A stretch of 6,295 nucleotides of DNA, from NCBI GenBank assembly GCA_014523665.1, contig JAATVR010000025.1, forward strand, positions 1 through 6,295, written 5' to 3'. The translations under genes were made by a program, and so were the position numbers. Of this stretch, positions 1 through 5,479 are shown one piece after another (the stretch's first letter is position 1; each line of letters opens with the position of its first letter). The notes beneath the pieces were generated by a model that was given only the letters and a program-made list of their open reading frames with translations, had not been told where the DNA came from and made no database searches. This DNA comes from Nitrososphaerales archaeon TH526 (GTDB taxonomy: Archaea > Thermoproteota > Nitrososphaeria > Nitrososphaerales > Nitrososphaeraceae).

Positions 1-686
1 GCCAACCTCCGATCATGTAGCTGCTCTATAAATGTCCTCATATCTCCAATCCGAGGTCCGGTATGTACCTGCAGCCAGTTATTACCCATGGGTCTTGTGA
101 TTTATCTATCCTATTTTCCTTGAATAAATATGGTAACCTCCAGGAGCCAACAGGCACAAGTAGGTTGTTAGCTTGAATTGTTCGGCCGCGCTCCTTCAGT
201 GTCCTGTATTCTCCGGCAAGCGACTTGGGAAGTTTATGATAAGAACACTAAGGTTTTGTCTTTCCTTGTTTATGTCCATACTCACGCATGCTCAACATGA
301 AAGTAATGTTGAGTAGGCGACCAGGGGTTGTTTCGGCTAGATTTTCTGCCCCTGGCCGTCCAATTGCTCGGACATAGGTTGGGCTGAAACTCACGCCTAT
401 TCTTTGTGAGTCAGTTCATATACAATCTAGATATAATAACCGTTTGCGGAACAAAGTTAGTTCATTTCTTCTATTTCTAGTCTCCTCAAGCTAAGTTAAT
501 GACTTGGGGTTTAACTTTCAATTAATTCCGTATTAATACTACTGCCGTCTCCAACAATTTCGTGGGTTAAAGGGCTCATAAACGGATCGAAGCTCGACTA
601 CTTTCGCTAATTGCCATATTGAGAGGCCAATCACTCGTATCGTACCATTGACTCTTTTTCAGCTGGGACCTCTCGCTTAAGTTACT
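1..686 (-). pseudogene. Decayed protein gene, family not recognised
   Basis: No intact reading frame spans this stretch, but the minus strand reads as protein-like sequence in pieces. One frame runs from 490 to 38 with only two internal stops (TGA at 418-416, TAG at 250-248). It includes segments such as RAIGRPGAENLAETTPGR and LAGEYRTLKERGRTIQANNL. A second frame, 597-514, gives FDPFMSPLTHEIVGDGSS. A third, 686-579, gives SQWYDTSDWPLNMAI. From about 98 down to base 1 another frame continues with NNWLQVHTGPRIGDMRTFIE and runs off the left edge. The order and the protein-like composition on one strand suggest a single gene broken by stops and frameshifts. I cannot name the family. Chance open frames are the alternative, although two stops in about 150 codons is few for DNA this AT-rich. 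The gene is truncated by the window start and its true 5' end is uncertain. Confidence 0.45.
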
Positions 687-775
687 TTACATATTGTCAT
701 ACTTGAGGTTCGCGCAAGAGACCTTTCTCACGGGAGGACAGATGTCATAGTGAATCTGATCCTCATACGTTGCAA

Positions 776-1582
776 ATGAATAATTACGGAGGAAGCAAAT
801 CTCTAGCTGTGGTCAATATTGGCCTTATCCAATTACAACAATATGATAAACTTGATGCCGCTTCGAGAAATGAGATGATATTAGAACATTTCAAAAGGCT
901 CTTTCTCAAAGCATCCAACATACATGGCTCGAAAATAGATCTAGTTTGCCTTCCTGAATTATGGTACACCAAGGTGGTTAAGGATTTCGAGAAGGAGTTC
1001 AGGGTTATTCTTGATGTAGCTAAGGAATATGACTGTACAATAATACCTGGGGCGTTCAAAGAAAAAATTTCTGACGGTACTTACGTGTCGTGTCCAGTTG
1101 TTACCCCAGGAAGTGTACTAGGAAGGCAGTTCAAAATTCATTTATTTGGTCTTCAAAGGAAGACTCTAAACCCAGGTTCAAAAATGGAAGTCTTTGATAT
1201 CGGCAAACTTAAGTTCAGTGTTGCCATTTGCTATGATTTGGTGTTTCCAGAGATAGCAAGATCTGCAGTGCGTGAGGGTGCAGATTTGCTTTTCTTTCCG
1301 TCAAAGATACCAAAAGAGGGTATTAATCCATGGCATTTGTATTTGCAAGTACGGGCTCTCGAAAATAGAATTCCTGTTGTCGCTGCTAACGTGTGCGGAG
1401 ATTTATTTGGTGGAAGGAGTATCATAGTGGACCTCAAGTATGACAAGAGCACAGATATTGCAACACCCAAAATTAAGACTGGAGCAGCTGTTAGAGAGCA
1501 AATAATTATTGTAGAAATCGACCTAAAGAGATCTAGGCAAATGCGTCAAAGGAGGTTTGCTGATTCGTTCATTATTACCTAA
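776..1582 (+). CDS. Nitrilase-superfamily carbon-nitrogen hydrolase (amidase-like)
   Basis: This is an intact 268-residue member of the nitrilase/omega-amidase superfamily, cytoplasmic enzymes that hydrolyse non-peptide C-N bonds (amides, nitriles, carbamoyl groups) through a Glu-Lys-Cys triad. All three residues are visible: Glu61 in CLPELW, Lys120 in GRQFKIHLFG and Cys152 in AICYDLVFPE. The family's RALENR segment is at about 193-198 and a closing VEIDL strand at about 246-250. Length is normal for the family (about 260-280). The layout resembles small archaeal nitrilases. In those the residue seven after Lys is usually a Glu that assists catalysis; here it is Gln127. I chose ATG 776. The frame is also open from an upstream TTG at 770, but ATG is more likely and the protein starts well before the first beta strand (VNIGLIQL). 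There is no Shine-Dalgarno sequence or clear TATA box, and the gene stands alone. The substrate cannot be told from sequence. Confidence 0.9.
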   Translation: MNNYGGSKSLAVVNIGLIQLQQYDKLDAASRNEMILEHFKRLFLKASNIHGSKIDLVCLPELWYTKVVKDFEKEFRVILDVAKEYDCTIIPGAFKEKISDGTYVSCPVVTPGSVLGRQFKIHLFGLQRKTLNPGSKMEVFDIGKLKFSVAICYDLVFPEIARSAVREGADLLFFPSKIPKEGINPWHLYLQVRALENRIPVVAANVCGDLFGGRSIIVDLKYDKSTDIATPKIKTGAAVREQIIIVEIDLKRSRQMRQRRFADSFIIT

Positions 1583-1631
1583 AGGATCAATCTTGAGCAG
1601 AAGAGGGAACCAATCGGGGGGTTGTTTAGAA

Positions 1632-1659
1632 TGGTTTATGATTTTGCATTTCATTTTTC
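1632..1659 (+). terminator. T-rich tract after the nitrilase-like gene
   Basis: About 50 bases after the stop codon the plus strand becomes strongly T-rich, with runs TTTT and TTTTT (the latter at 1654-1658). Archaeal transcription often stops at such tracts without a hairpin. A G-run (GGGGGG near 1615-1620) precedes it. Support is by position and composition only. Confidence 0.3.
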
Positions 1660-1925
1660 ATCACAATTATTGAAGGTCGTTATCTGACATTTTCCAAAGT
1701 GGAAATTAGGTTGCATCCAAACTGAAAGGTAACAGCTAATTGGAATCGTAGTTTGGAATATCCACTGATATACTTCATTCTATCCTTGATTGGGTAGGCT
1801 CATGATGCAGACTTTTTTACTTACGTTAGCTGTAATCTTGACTATTTCGGTCAATGTCTTATCTTTGATCTGCCTTACACTGCTCTTCACTACGCTTAAA
1901 TTTGATTATGTGCCTAATCTGTGAT

Positions 1926-1945
1926 GCAATGATTGCAACGATTGC
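1926..1945. repeat. Two overlapping 11-base dyads upstream of the response regulator
   Basis: GCAATGATTGC (1926-1936) is a perfect palindrome around a central G. It overlaps by two bases with GCAACGATTGC (1935-1945), a dyad of GCAA/TTGC. The two units repeat every 9 bases (CAATGATTG, CAACGATTG). Tandem half-sites like this are typical of dimeric regulator operators, but they sit more than 110 bases before the ATG of the response regulator, so a link to that gene is only inferred. Confidence 0.35.
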
Positions 1946-2057
1946 TGAACTTTCATATCGTGGATTCCCTTGTAATATTTCTTTTTCATTTATTGATAGG
2001 CGAATTGATACTTCATATTTTGGCTCATTTCATGGAGTAAATTCGGATATCTGAAGC

Positions 2058-2549
2058 ATGACAGACCCGGTAAACCAAGAAAATCTAATCAAGGAAGGTG
2101 AAAACGGCGATTTGATTCCTAAATACCATGTTATGGTAGTAGATGACAATAAGGATATACTCCGAACGTTAAAGCTGGGGCTGGAGGAATGCGGATTTTC
2201 GATAGAAGCATACTCTGAACCCTTTACTGTACTTTCAATTTTTAAGTCCATTTATGGTAACAAGCTTAATTCAACTGTTCACATGTCCTATGATCTATTA
2301 CTGATCGATGTAAAGATGCCTGAACTCAATGGCGTGGAATTAACAAGAGAAATCAAGAAACTAGCAACGAATGCAAATGCAATCCCTCCACCAATTTGTT
2401 TCATTACCGCCTTTGATGAGTACTACGAGATCCTAATGGACTTGTTTCCGAATAATAAGCACAGCCATGATATATGTCTAATCCATAAGCCAATTGAAAT
2501 TGAGAATCTTTCGACAAGATTAAAACATGAGATTGCGTTGCACAAGTAA
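2058..2549 (+). CDS. Single-domain response regulator (receiver/REC domain)
   Basis: The 163-residue protein is a CheY-like receiver, the phospho-accepting half of a two-component system. A 22-residue polar N-terminal tail precedes the fold. VMVVDD (25-30) supplies the acidic pair Asp29/Asp30. LLLIDVKMP places the phospho-acceptor at Asp84. FITAF gives the switch Thr117, and HKP gives the conserved Lys144. All residues needed for phosphorylation are present. There is no DNA-binding or enzymatic output domain, so it should act by protein-protein contact or as a phosphorelay step in the cytoplasm. The loop between the phospho-acceptor strand and the Thr strand is somewhat long and contains a PPP. 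No histidine kinase lies in the window, so it is an orphan here. ATG 2058 is the first start in frame and leaves a normal-length domain. The T-run at 2573-2578 ends the unit. Confidence 0.9.
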   Translation: MTDPVNQENLIKEGENGDLIPKYHVMVVDDNKDILRTLKLGLEECGFSIEAYSEPFTVLSIFKSIYGNKLNSTVHMSYDLLLIDVKMPELNGVELTREIKKLATNANAIPPPICFITAFDEYYEILMDLFPNNKHSHDICLIHKPIEIENLSTRLKHEIALHK

Positions 2550-2572
2550 CTGGAGATGACCTGATTGATGAA

Positions 2573-2578
2573 TTTTTT
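2573..2578 (+). terminator. T6 terminator after the response regulator
   Basis: A run of six T lies 24 bases after the TAA stop, in the context GAATTTTTTGTG. This is the usual form of an intrinsic archaeal terminator (oligo-T, no hairpin needed). Confidence 0.45.
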
Positions 2579-2638
2579 GTGAGATTCAAAGCATTTTCAC
2601 CGTGGTAGTCTTCAACATCCAATTGCGAAAAACTCGTA

Positions 2639-2800
2639 ATGTATATGGCTAGTATGCTAGGTATGTCACTTTCTTCAGAACAATGAATATATAATGACAA
2701 ACTAAAATCTGCAGATGCACGCGGACCAGCTACACCATTCGGACGGCTATGTAGCATTGGGGAGTCAGTAAATGATATCTTTAAGGGAAAAAGGAACTGA
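2639..2800 (+). pseudogene. Possible gene remnant with one in-frame stop
   Basis: In the spacer between the response regulator and the membrane gene (2550-2967) one plus-strand frame is open from ATG 2639 to TGA 2798-2800, except for a TGA at 2684-2686. The longer part reads DKLKSADARGPATPFGRLCS and onward, which looks like protein, but the stretch is only about 53 codons and I recognise no family. It may be a remnant or chance. The rest of the spacer (2801-2967) holds nothing I can support. Any minus-strand open frame reaching into the response regulator is read as its shadow. Confidence 0.2.
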
Positions 2801-2967
2801 TTTGATATGCACTATTGTGATGCCTTTAATGCAAGACTGCTTTGGATGAGCGGTACAAAATGTCACTTCTCTCAGTTCAATTGTTGATGATGAAACAGTC
2901 TCAGTACTACCAAATAATTTAATTCAGTTGATTTCAAATCCTTCTTGAACATCCTAATGGATATGAT

Positions 2968-3300
2968 TCATAGCGGACTAGGCCCGGTAGGTATGATGAA
3001 TCCGACTAATCCAGAAATAATCCAAATAATCAGAGCTATTATGAATGCCTTTATCCAACCGATACTATACAGGGCCTTAAGTGCGAGCAACCATACAAAT
3101 CCCCCGATTATAGCAGCCAAGAAGTCGTGGCCAAAAATGAAGTAAACTACACTATAAACTGCCGAGCCTATAAAAGCGGCAGCGAGGGCGTGTTTTATTC
3201 CTTCTTTTTCACCAAATAGTCTAGTTACAATGTAAATTATGACTGTCGAAATGACCATTCCTATGACAAAGAGTGCGATGCTCCATAGAATATCCGCCAT
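2968..3300 (-). CDS. Small four-helix membrane protein, function unknown
   Basis: The 110-residue product is almost entirely hydrophobic and shows four likely membrane helices, at about 5-26, 33-56, 60-79 and 84-103. A short charged loop (LFGEKEGIKH) lies between helices 1 and 2. There are no catalytic or metal-binding motifs and no cleavable signal peptide. I do not recognise a named family; proteins of this shape are common as conserved hypothetical membrane proteins in archaea. I chose ATG 3300 over an in-frame TTG at 3306, because an AT-rich TATA-like box is centred about 27 bases upstream of this ATG, which fits a leaderless transcript. A decayed gene (3321-3690) ends 20 bases upstream on the same strand, so this gene may once have been second in a two-gene unit. 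The remaining open frame looks intact. Confidence 0.7.
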   Translation of the reverse strand: MADILWSIALFVIGMVISTVIIYIVTRLFGEKEGIKHALAAAFIGSAVYSVVYFIFGHDFLAAIIGGFVWLLALKALYSIGWIKAFIIALIIWIISGLVGFIIPTGPSPL

Positions 3301-3320
3301 ATTCAATTGGTCATATCCAG

Positions 3321-3333
3321 TTATTTTTTATTG
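3321..3333 (-). promoter_or_regulatory. TATA-like box of the membrane-protein gene
   Basis: On the minus strand this reads CAATAAAAAATAA, centred 27 bases before ATG 3300. That is the spacing expected for an archaeal TATA box driving a leaderless mRNA. It overlaps the stop codon of the decayed gene upstream, so the box is partly made of old coding sequence. Confidence 0.4.
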
Positions 3334-3690
3334 TAACTTAATTGTCCGTATTTGTTGGCTCCTATAGCCGACCTGGATAAGAAATAGGCAGCCGGTAGCG
3401 GTTCTTCTATATTTTCTAATACTGATGCAAGATAATTTGTTAAATTTTCTCCCGATATTGGCTTGGCCAGAGTCTAAGAATATTCAAGAGGATATTTGCA
3501 ACGGAAATCGGTAATCCATTGCGAATTTAGGAAAACGCGGAAAAAGTCTGTACCTTTATAGAAACAAGAAGCTTTTGATCTTTTACACTATACCAACTAT
3601 TGACTGTTCTTTCATACCGCGGCATGATCTTACGGCTAGGCAGGACTAACTGAAATCCGTTTGATCACTGCGGATCTCGTCAGTTGACAT
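3321..3690 (-). pseudogene. Decayed gene with possible receiver-domain tail
   Basis: The last 88 codons (3587-3321, minus) form one frame with a single internal TAG at 3476-3474 and end in a normal TAA. They read KYPLEYS, stop, then TLAKPISGENLTNYLASVLE and a further tail (PAAYFLSRSAIGANKYG). The upstream part, from ATG 3690, is in another frame with one TAG. It reads MSTDEIRSDQTDFS and later MKEQSIVGIV, then meets a stop where the downstream frame takes over. The pattern fits a gene of about 120 codons broken by two stops and at least one frameshift. KPISGENLTNYL resembles KPIEIENLSTRL at the end of the receiver domain encoded at 2058-2549, so a response-regulator origin is possible. No acidic pair or phospho-acceptor is readable, so the family stays open. 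Confidence 0.45.
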
Positions 3691-3940
3691 TTAAATTGGC
3701 CGTTTAATTCCCTCAAATTTGTTCATTCTGTCATCTCGAGTGCCAACTTGGGTATCTACCTTTGATGGGCTAACAAAATGAATAAGAGATGTTTTCCTTG
3801 GCTTAACAGCTAATAGGCTGGGAATTACTACTCGAGTTTTTTTGTAAAACTACATATTGATCCTTTGTTTATATGTATATTTTTATAATTAGCTTGTCAT
3901 GATGTGTATTTATTATAAAAAATACTATGTACACAATTAG
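3691..3940. other. AT-rich spacer without a gene
   Basis: No coding signal on either strand. A run of seven T (3837-3843), following CTCGAG, could terminate plus-strand transcription. Strongly AT-rich TATA-like segments follow at about 3867-3890 and 3906-3923 (GTATTTATTATAAAAAATAC, itself a partial dyad of GTATTT/AAATAC). Either could be a promoter for the plus strand, just before the repeat pair. Confidence 0.4.
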
Positions 3941-3942
3941 AC

Positions 3943-4045
3943 CAAATCGGTAGCATTTGGTAACATAATCGTAGTCTAACTCTTGCTGGTGCTTGGTCGT
4001 GCCAAAAAACAGGAGACCTGAAATGCAAATCGGTAGGATTTGGTA
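3943..4045 (+). repeat. Pair of 20-base direct repeats, each containing a dyad
   Basis: CAAATCGGTAGCATTTGGTA (3943-3962) recurs as CAAATCGGTAGGATTTGGTA (4026-4045), with 19 of 20 bases identical and the copies 83 bases apart. Copy 1 extends to a perfect 7-base dyad, ACCAAAT-CGGTAGC-ATTTGGT (3941-3961). Copy 2 keeps CAAAT/ATTTG. The sequence between the copies is not repeated. Copy 1 begins about 25 bases after a TATA-like box. Copy 2 lies directly upstream of another (4050-4060), so both sit where archaeal regulators usually bind. A structured RNA element or an old insertion scar are alternatives. Confidence 0.6.
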
Positions 4046-4049
4046 GCAA

Positions 4050-4060
4050 TTTATTTAATT
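4050..4060 (+). promoter_or_regulatory. TATA-like box before the broken helix-turn-helix gene
   Basis: TTTATTTAATT lies 38-48 bases before GTG 4098, immediately downstream of repeat copy 2. A start site about 26 bases further would leave a short leader before the pseudogene. The call rests on composition and spacing only. Confidence 0.3.
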
Positions 4061-4097
4061 CAATCTGACATGAATGAATATTAGGTGTATCATATAG

Positions 4098-4446
4098 GTG
4101 CCAGCTAAATACAAGAAAAGGAAACAAATTGACCAAAAAATCGTTGAGCTTATTGAAAAAGGAAATACATATAGACAGATTGCAGAACAACTGGAAGTTT
4201 CGTTGAGAGATATACCTAGTTGTGTTTAGATGAAGCAAAAACAAAAAAAGGATTGCCGACTACCGAATGGAAGAGGCAGTTCTAGACTATAAAAAATAGA
4301 TTTCAAAAAAGCCCTTCTGAGGGATTTGGAAAGGGAGGAACAGAGAATACGTTCAGAGATCGCAAATCATTAGTCCGAGTATGTATGATCTAGGAAATCG
4401 GGATGCAGCAATTGATATGACAAGTATTGATGATGCGTCGCTGTAA
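4098..4446 (+). pseudogene. Frameshifted small helix-turn-helix protein gene
   Basis: The first 43 codons from GTG 4098 are clean. A basic start, PAKYKKRKQID, is followed by a helix-turn-helix (VELIEKGNTYRQIAEQLEVS, about residues 17-36) of the Hin/resolvase-like type seen in small archaeal DNA-binding proteins. The frame stops at TAG 4227-4229. The protein continues in the next frame (LDEAKTKKG, from 4226), then in the third frame (DYRMEEAVLDYKK, from 4258). After two more stops it continues in that same frame with REYVQRSQIISPSMYDLGNR and ends in TAA 4444-4446. The segment RFQKSPSEGFGKG is best read in the second frame, so at least two or three frameshifts plus stops are present. GTG may be a decayed ATG. 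The gene cannot make a full product, although the 43-residue DNA-binding head could still be translated. Confidence 0.75.
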
Positions 4447-4545
4447 ATCCAAATGTTCTTGGTTAACAACAGGCGTTGTCGATAAAAGTCAAAATTAGCA
4501 AGTACTTTCTAGGTGTCATGGCTTAATGGCCAGACATGCGTTAAG

Positions 4546-4758
4546 ATGTTAATGCTTAATTTTAGGCTCTCACAATATAGATTGATACATCACTTGACAC
4601 AAAAAAATTGTGCTAGGTGCAACACCAAATGCGATGTTACATATTTTTGCGAGCATACAGAACAAAAAGATATGTGCACTGAATGCTACCAGTATATACA
4701 CTGGAGTGGCACTTTCGACATGATGAAAGAGGAAACAAAGGGCATAAATGAAGTATAA
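4546..4758 (+). CDS. Small cysteine-rich putative zinc-binding protein
   Basis: Counting from ATG 4546 the product has 70 residues. A central CARC (Cys22, Cys25) and CTEC (Cys44, Cys47) form two CxxC knuckles 18 residues apart, the layout of a zinc ribbon or treble-clef finger. Extra candidate ligands are Cys29, Cys35, His37 and His52. The N-terminal part is basic and aromatic (FRLSQYRLIHHL) and the C-terminus is acidic. Such small zinc proteins act in nucleic-acid or protein binding, but I recognise no specific family. Other starts are possible: GTG 4513 adds 11 residues and would put a weak TATA-like GATAAAAG (4481-4488) about 28 bases upstream, and ATG 4552 is two codons in. It lies 99 bases after the helix-turn-helix pseudogene on the same strand and converges with the HdeD-like gene. 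The intact cysteine pattern argues for a real gene despite its size. Confidence 0.6.
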   Translation: MLMLNFRLSQYRLIHHLTQKNCARCNTKCDVTYFCEHTEQKDMCTECYQYIHWSGTFDMMKEETKGINEV

Positions 4759-4816
4759 TCAGAGTTGTCTATAAGGCCCCTCAGAACATCGTACAAGACT
4801 TTGAGGAGGCTGTTAT

Positions 4817-4836
4817 TTGCTCTTGAACTTGAGCAA
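4817..4836. terminator. Hairpin between convergent genes
   Basis: TTGCTC (4817-4822) and GAGCAA (4831-4836) form a perfect 6-base stem with an 8-base loop, 58 bases after the zinc-protein stop and 24 bases beyond the stop of the convergent HdeD-like gene. T-rich sequence follows on the plus strand (4852-4870). It is well placed to end transcription from both sides. Confidence 0.35.
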
Positions 4837-4860
4837 TAGGCAATGTTTGAATATTCATTT

Positions 4861-5424
4861 CTATCTTTTACCTACAAGTTTCGTTCTTTCCCCTTTAATT
4901 CCGGCGTAAATTATCTCCGCTCCTTGAATGACCAAGGCAACAACCATAACTACTACCACTACAAATATCCCAAATTGTTGGTTGGTGAGTACGAATCCGG
5001 CCAACACAATACAGATCGCTCCTGTCGCTATTCGAAACATTCGTTGGGACTTGCGAGGAAATGACTTTCTGACACCGTCTATGACGCGTATAACACCGTT
5101 GAAAAGCAAGGCTAATCCCACAATTAGAACAAGGAATTTTATACTATTTTGAGGGAACGCAATAGTGATAATTGCAAAGAACAGTACAACAGCACCAATC
5201 CCAATATTTATCATCCTTGACCTTCTTGAAAGGTATTCTGTTCCAATTCCACTTGCGATTCTCTCAACCCCAACAGTGAACAGAACTATTGCAAAAATAA
5301 CCATGGCTGTCACTGGAGCAAGCTTTGGTATTGCAATAACTGTTACTGAAAGAGCAATGGCTGCTGATCCTATTGCAATCTGAAGAATTCTAAGCCATCG
5401 GGACCCGGCTGACATCTCTTTCAT
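4861..5424 (-). CDS. HdeD/DUF308-family membrane protein
   Basis: The 187-residue protein is an integral membrane protein of the HdeD (DUF308) family, named after an E. coli acid-resistance membrane protein. The molecular activity of the family is not known. Six membrane helices are visible at about 11-31, 38-58, 71-90, 95-115, 129-147 and 151-173, at the usual family length (about 180-190). The family's internal repeat shows as a motif after every second helix: VGVERIASGIG, FNGVIRVIDGV and IQGAEIIYAGIKG. Loops and C-terminus are basic (RRSR, RKSFPRKSQR, KLVGKR). ATG 5424 is taken as the start; ATG 5415 is an alternative with little consequence. A second family member lies 349 bases upstream on the same strand, but the gap and the promoter-like sequence before this gene suggest separate transcription. 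A stress role can only be inferred from the family name. Confidence 0.85.
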   Translation of the reverse strand: MKEMSAGSRWLRILQIAIGSAAIALSVTVIAIPKLAPVTAMVIFAIVLFTVGVERIASGIGTEYLSRRSRMINIGIGAVVLFFAIITIAFPQNSIKFLVLIVGLALLFNGVIRVIDGVRKSFPRKSQRMFRIATGAICIVLAGFVLTNQQFGIFVVVVVMVVALVIQGAEIIYAGIKGERTKLVGKR

Positions 5425-5449
5425 CGATTTTATAAAGGCATTGCGTGGC

Positions 5450-5478
5450 CATTAATAATTGTATTCCTACTTACAATT
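5450..5478 (-). promoter_or_regulatory. TATA-like box and inverted repeat before the HdeD-family gene
   Basis: On the minus strand AATTATTAAT (about 5451-5460) is centred some 30 bases before ATG 5424, suitable for a TATA box with a very short leader. It overlaps a perfect 7-base inverted repeat, AATTGTA (5457-5463) and TACAATT (5472-5478), with an 8-base spacer. A dyad that touches the TATA region is a candidate operator. A second, stronger TATA-like palindrome, TTTATAAA (5429-5436), is too close to the ATG to serve it normally. Confidence 0.35.
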
Positions 5479-5479
5479 G

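Larger units (their letters stand above)
1583..2057. other. Intergenic region with dyads and a weak minus-strand open frame
   Basis: No gene is convincing in these 475 bases. A perfect 6-base dyad with a 3-base spacer, TTTCCA-AAG-TGGAAA, lies at 1691-1705. Two overlapping dyads lie at 1926-1945 (separate entry). On the minus strand one frame from about 2040 to 1656 has few stops and includes a protein-like segment (VKSSVRQIKDKTLTEIVKIT, around 1890-1830). This could be another gene remnant but is too weak to call. A TATA-like TTCATATTTTGG at about 2012-2022 would place a start site shortly before the response regulator ATG at 2058. Confidence 0.4.

Noticed and set aside
321..355. Perfect 7-base stem CCAGGGG/CCCCTGG with a 21-base loop
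   Set aside because: It could suggest a small RNA or terminator. It sits within the readable pseudogene, has a long loop and no T-run, and no known RNA family features were found.
705..740. GGTTCG-containing stretch resembling a tRNA T-arm
   Set aside because: No acceptor stem, D-arm or anticodon arm could be folded around it.
2404..2757. Minus-strand open frame of 117 codons
   Set aside because: It overlaps the end of the intact response regulator antisense, and its composition (Ser-rich, no motif) fits a shadow frame.
3612..3627. Near-palindrome around CCGCGG (TCATACCGCGGCATGA)
   Set aside because: Interrupted by mismatched positions and lying inside a decayed gene; chance is sufficient.
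3990..4010. Hairpin TTGG-TCGTG-CCAA followed by six A
   Set aside because: Considered as a minus-strand terminator, but on that strand the T-run comes before the hairpin rather than after it.
3897..4244. Minus-strand open frame of 115 codons
   Set aside because: It lies antisense to the helix-turn-helix pseudogene and the repeat pair, and its protein is Phe/Leu/Asn-rich without domain features. The plus strand gives the recognisable helix-turn-helix.
4928..5152. Plus-strand Thr/Ile-rich open frame inside the HdeD-family gene
   Set aside because: Low-complexity antisense shadow of Val/Ile membrane-helix codons. The minus-strand protein is a clear family match.
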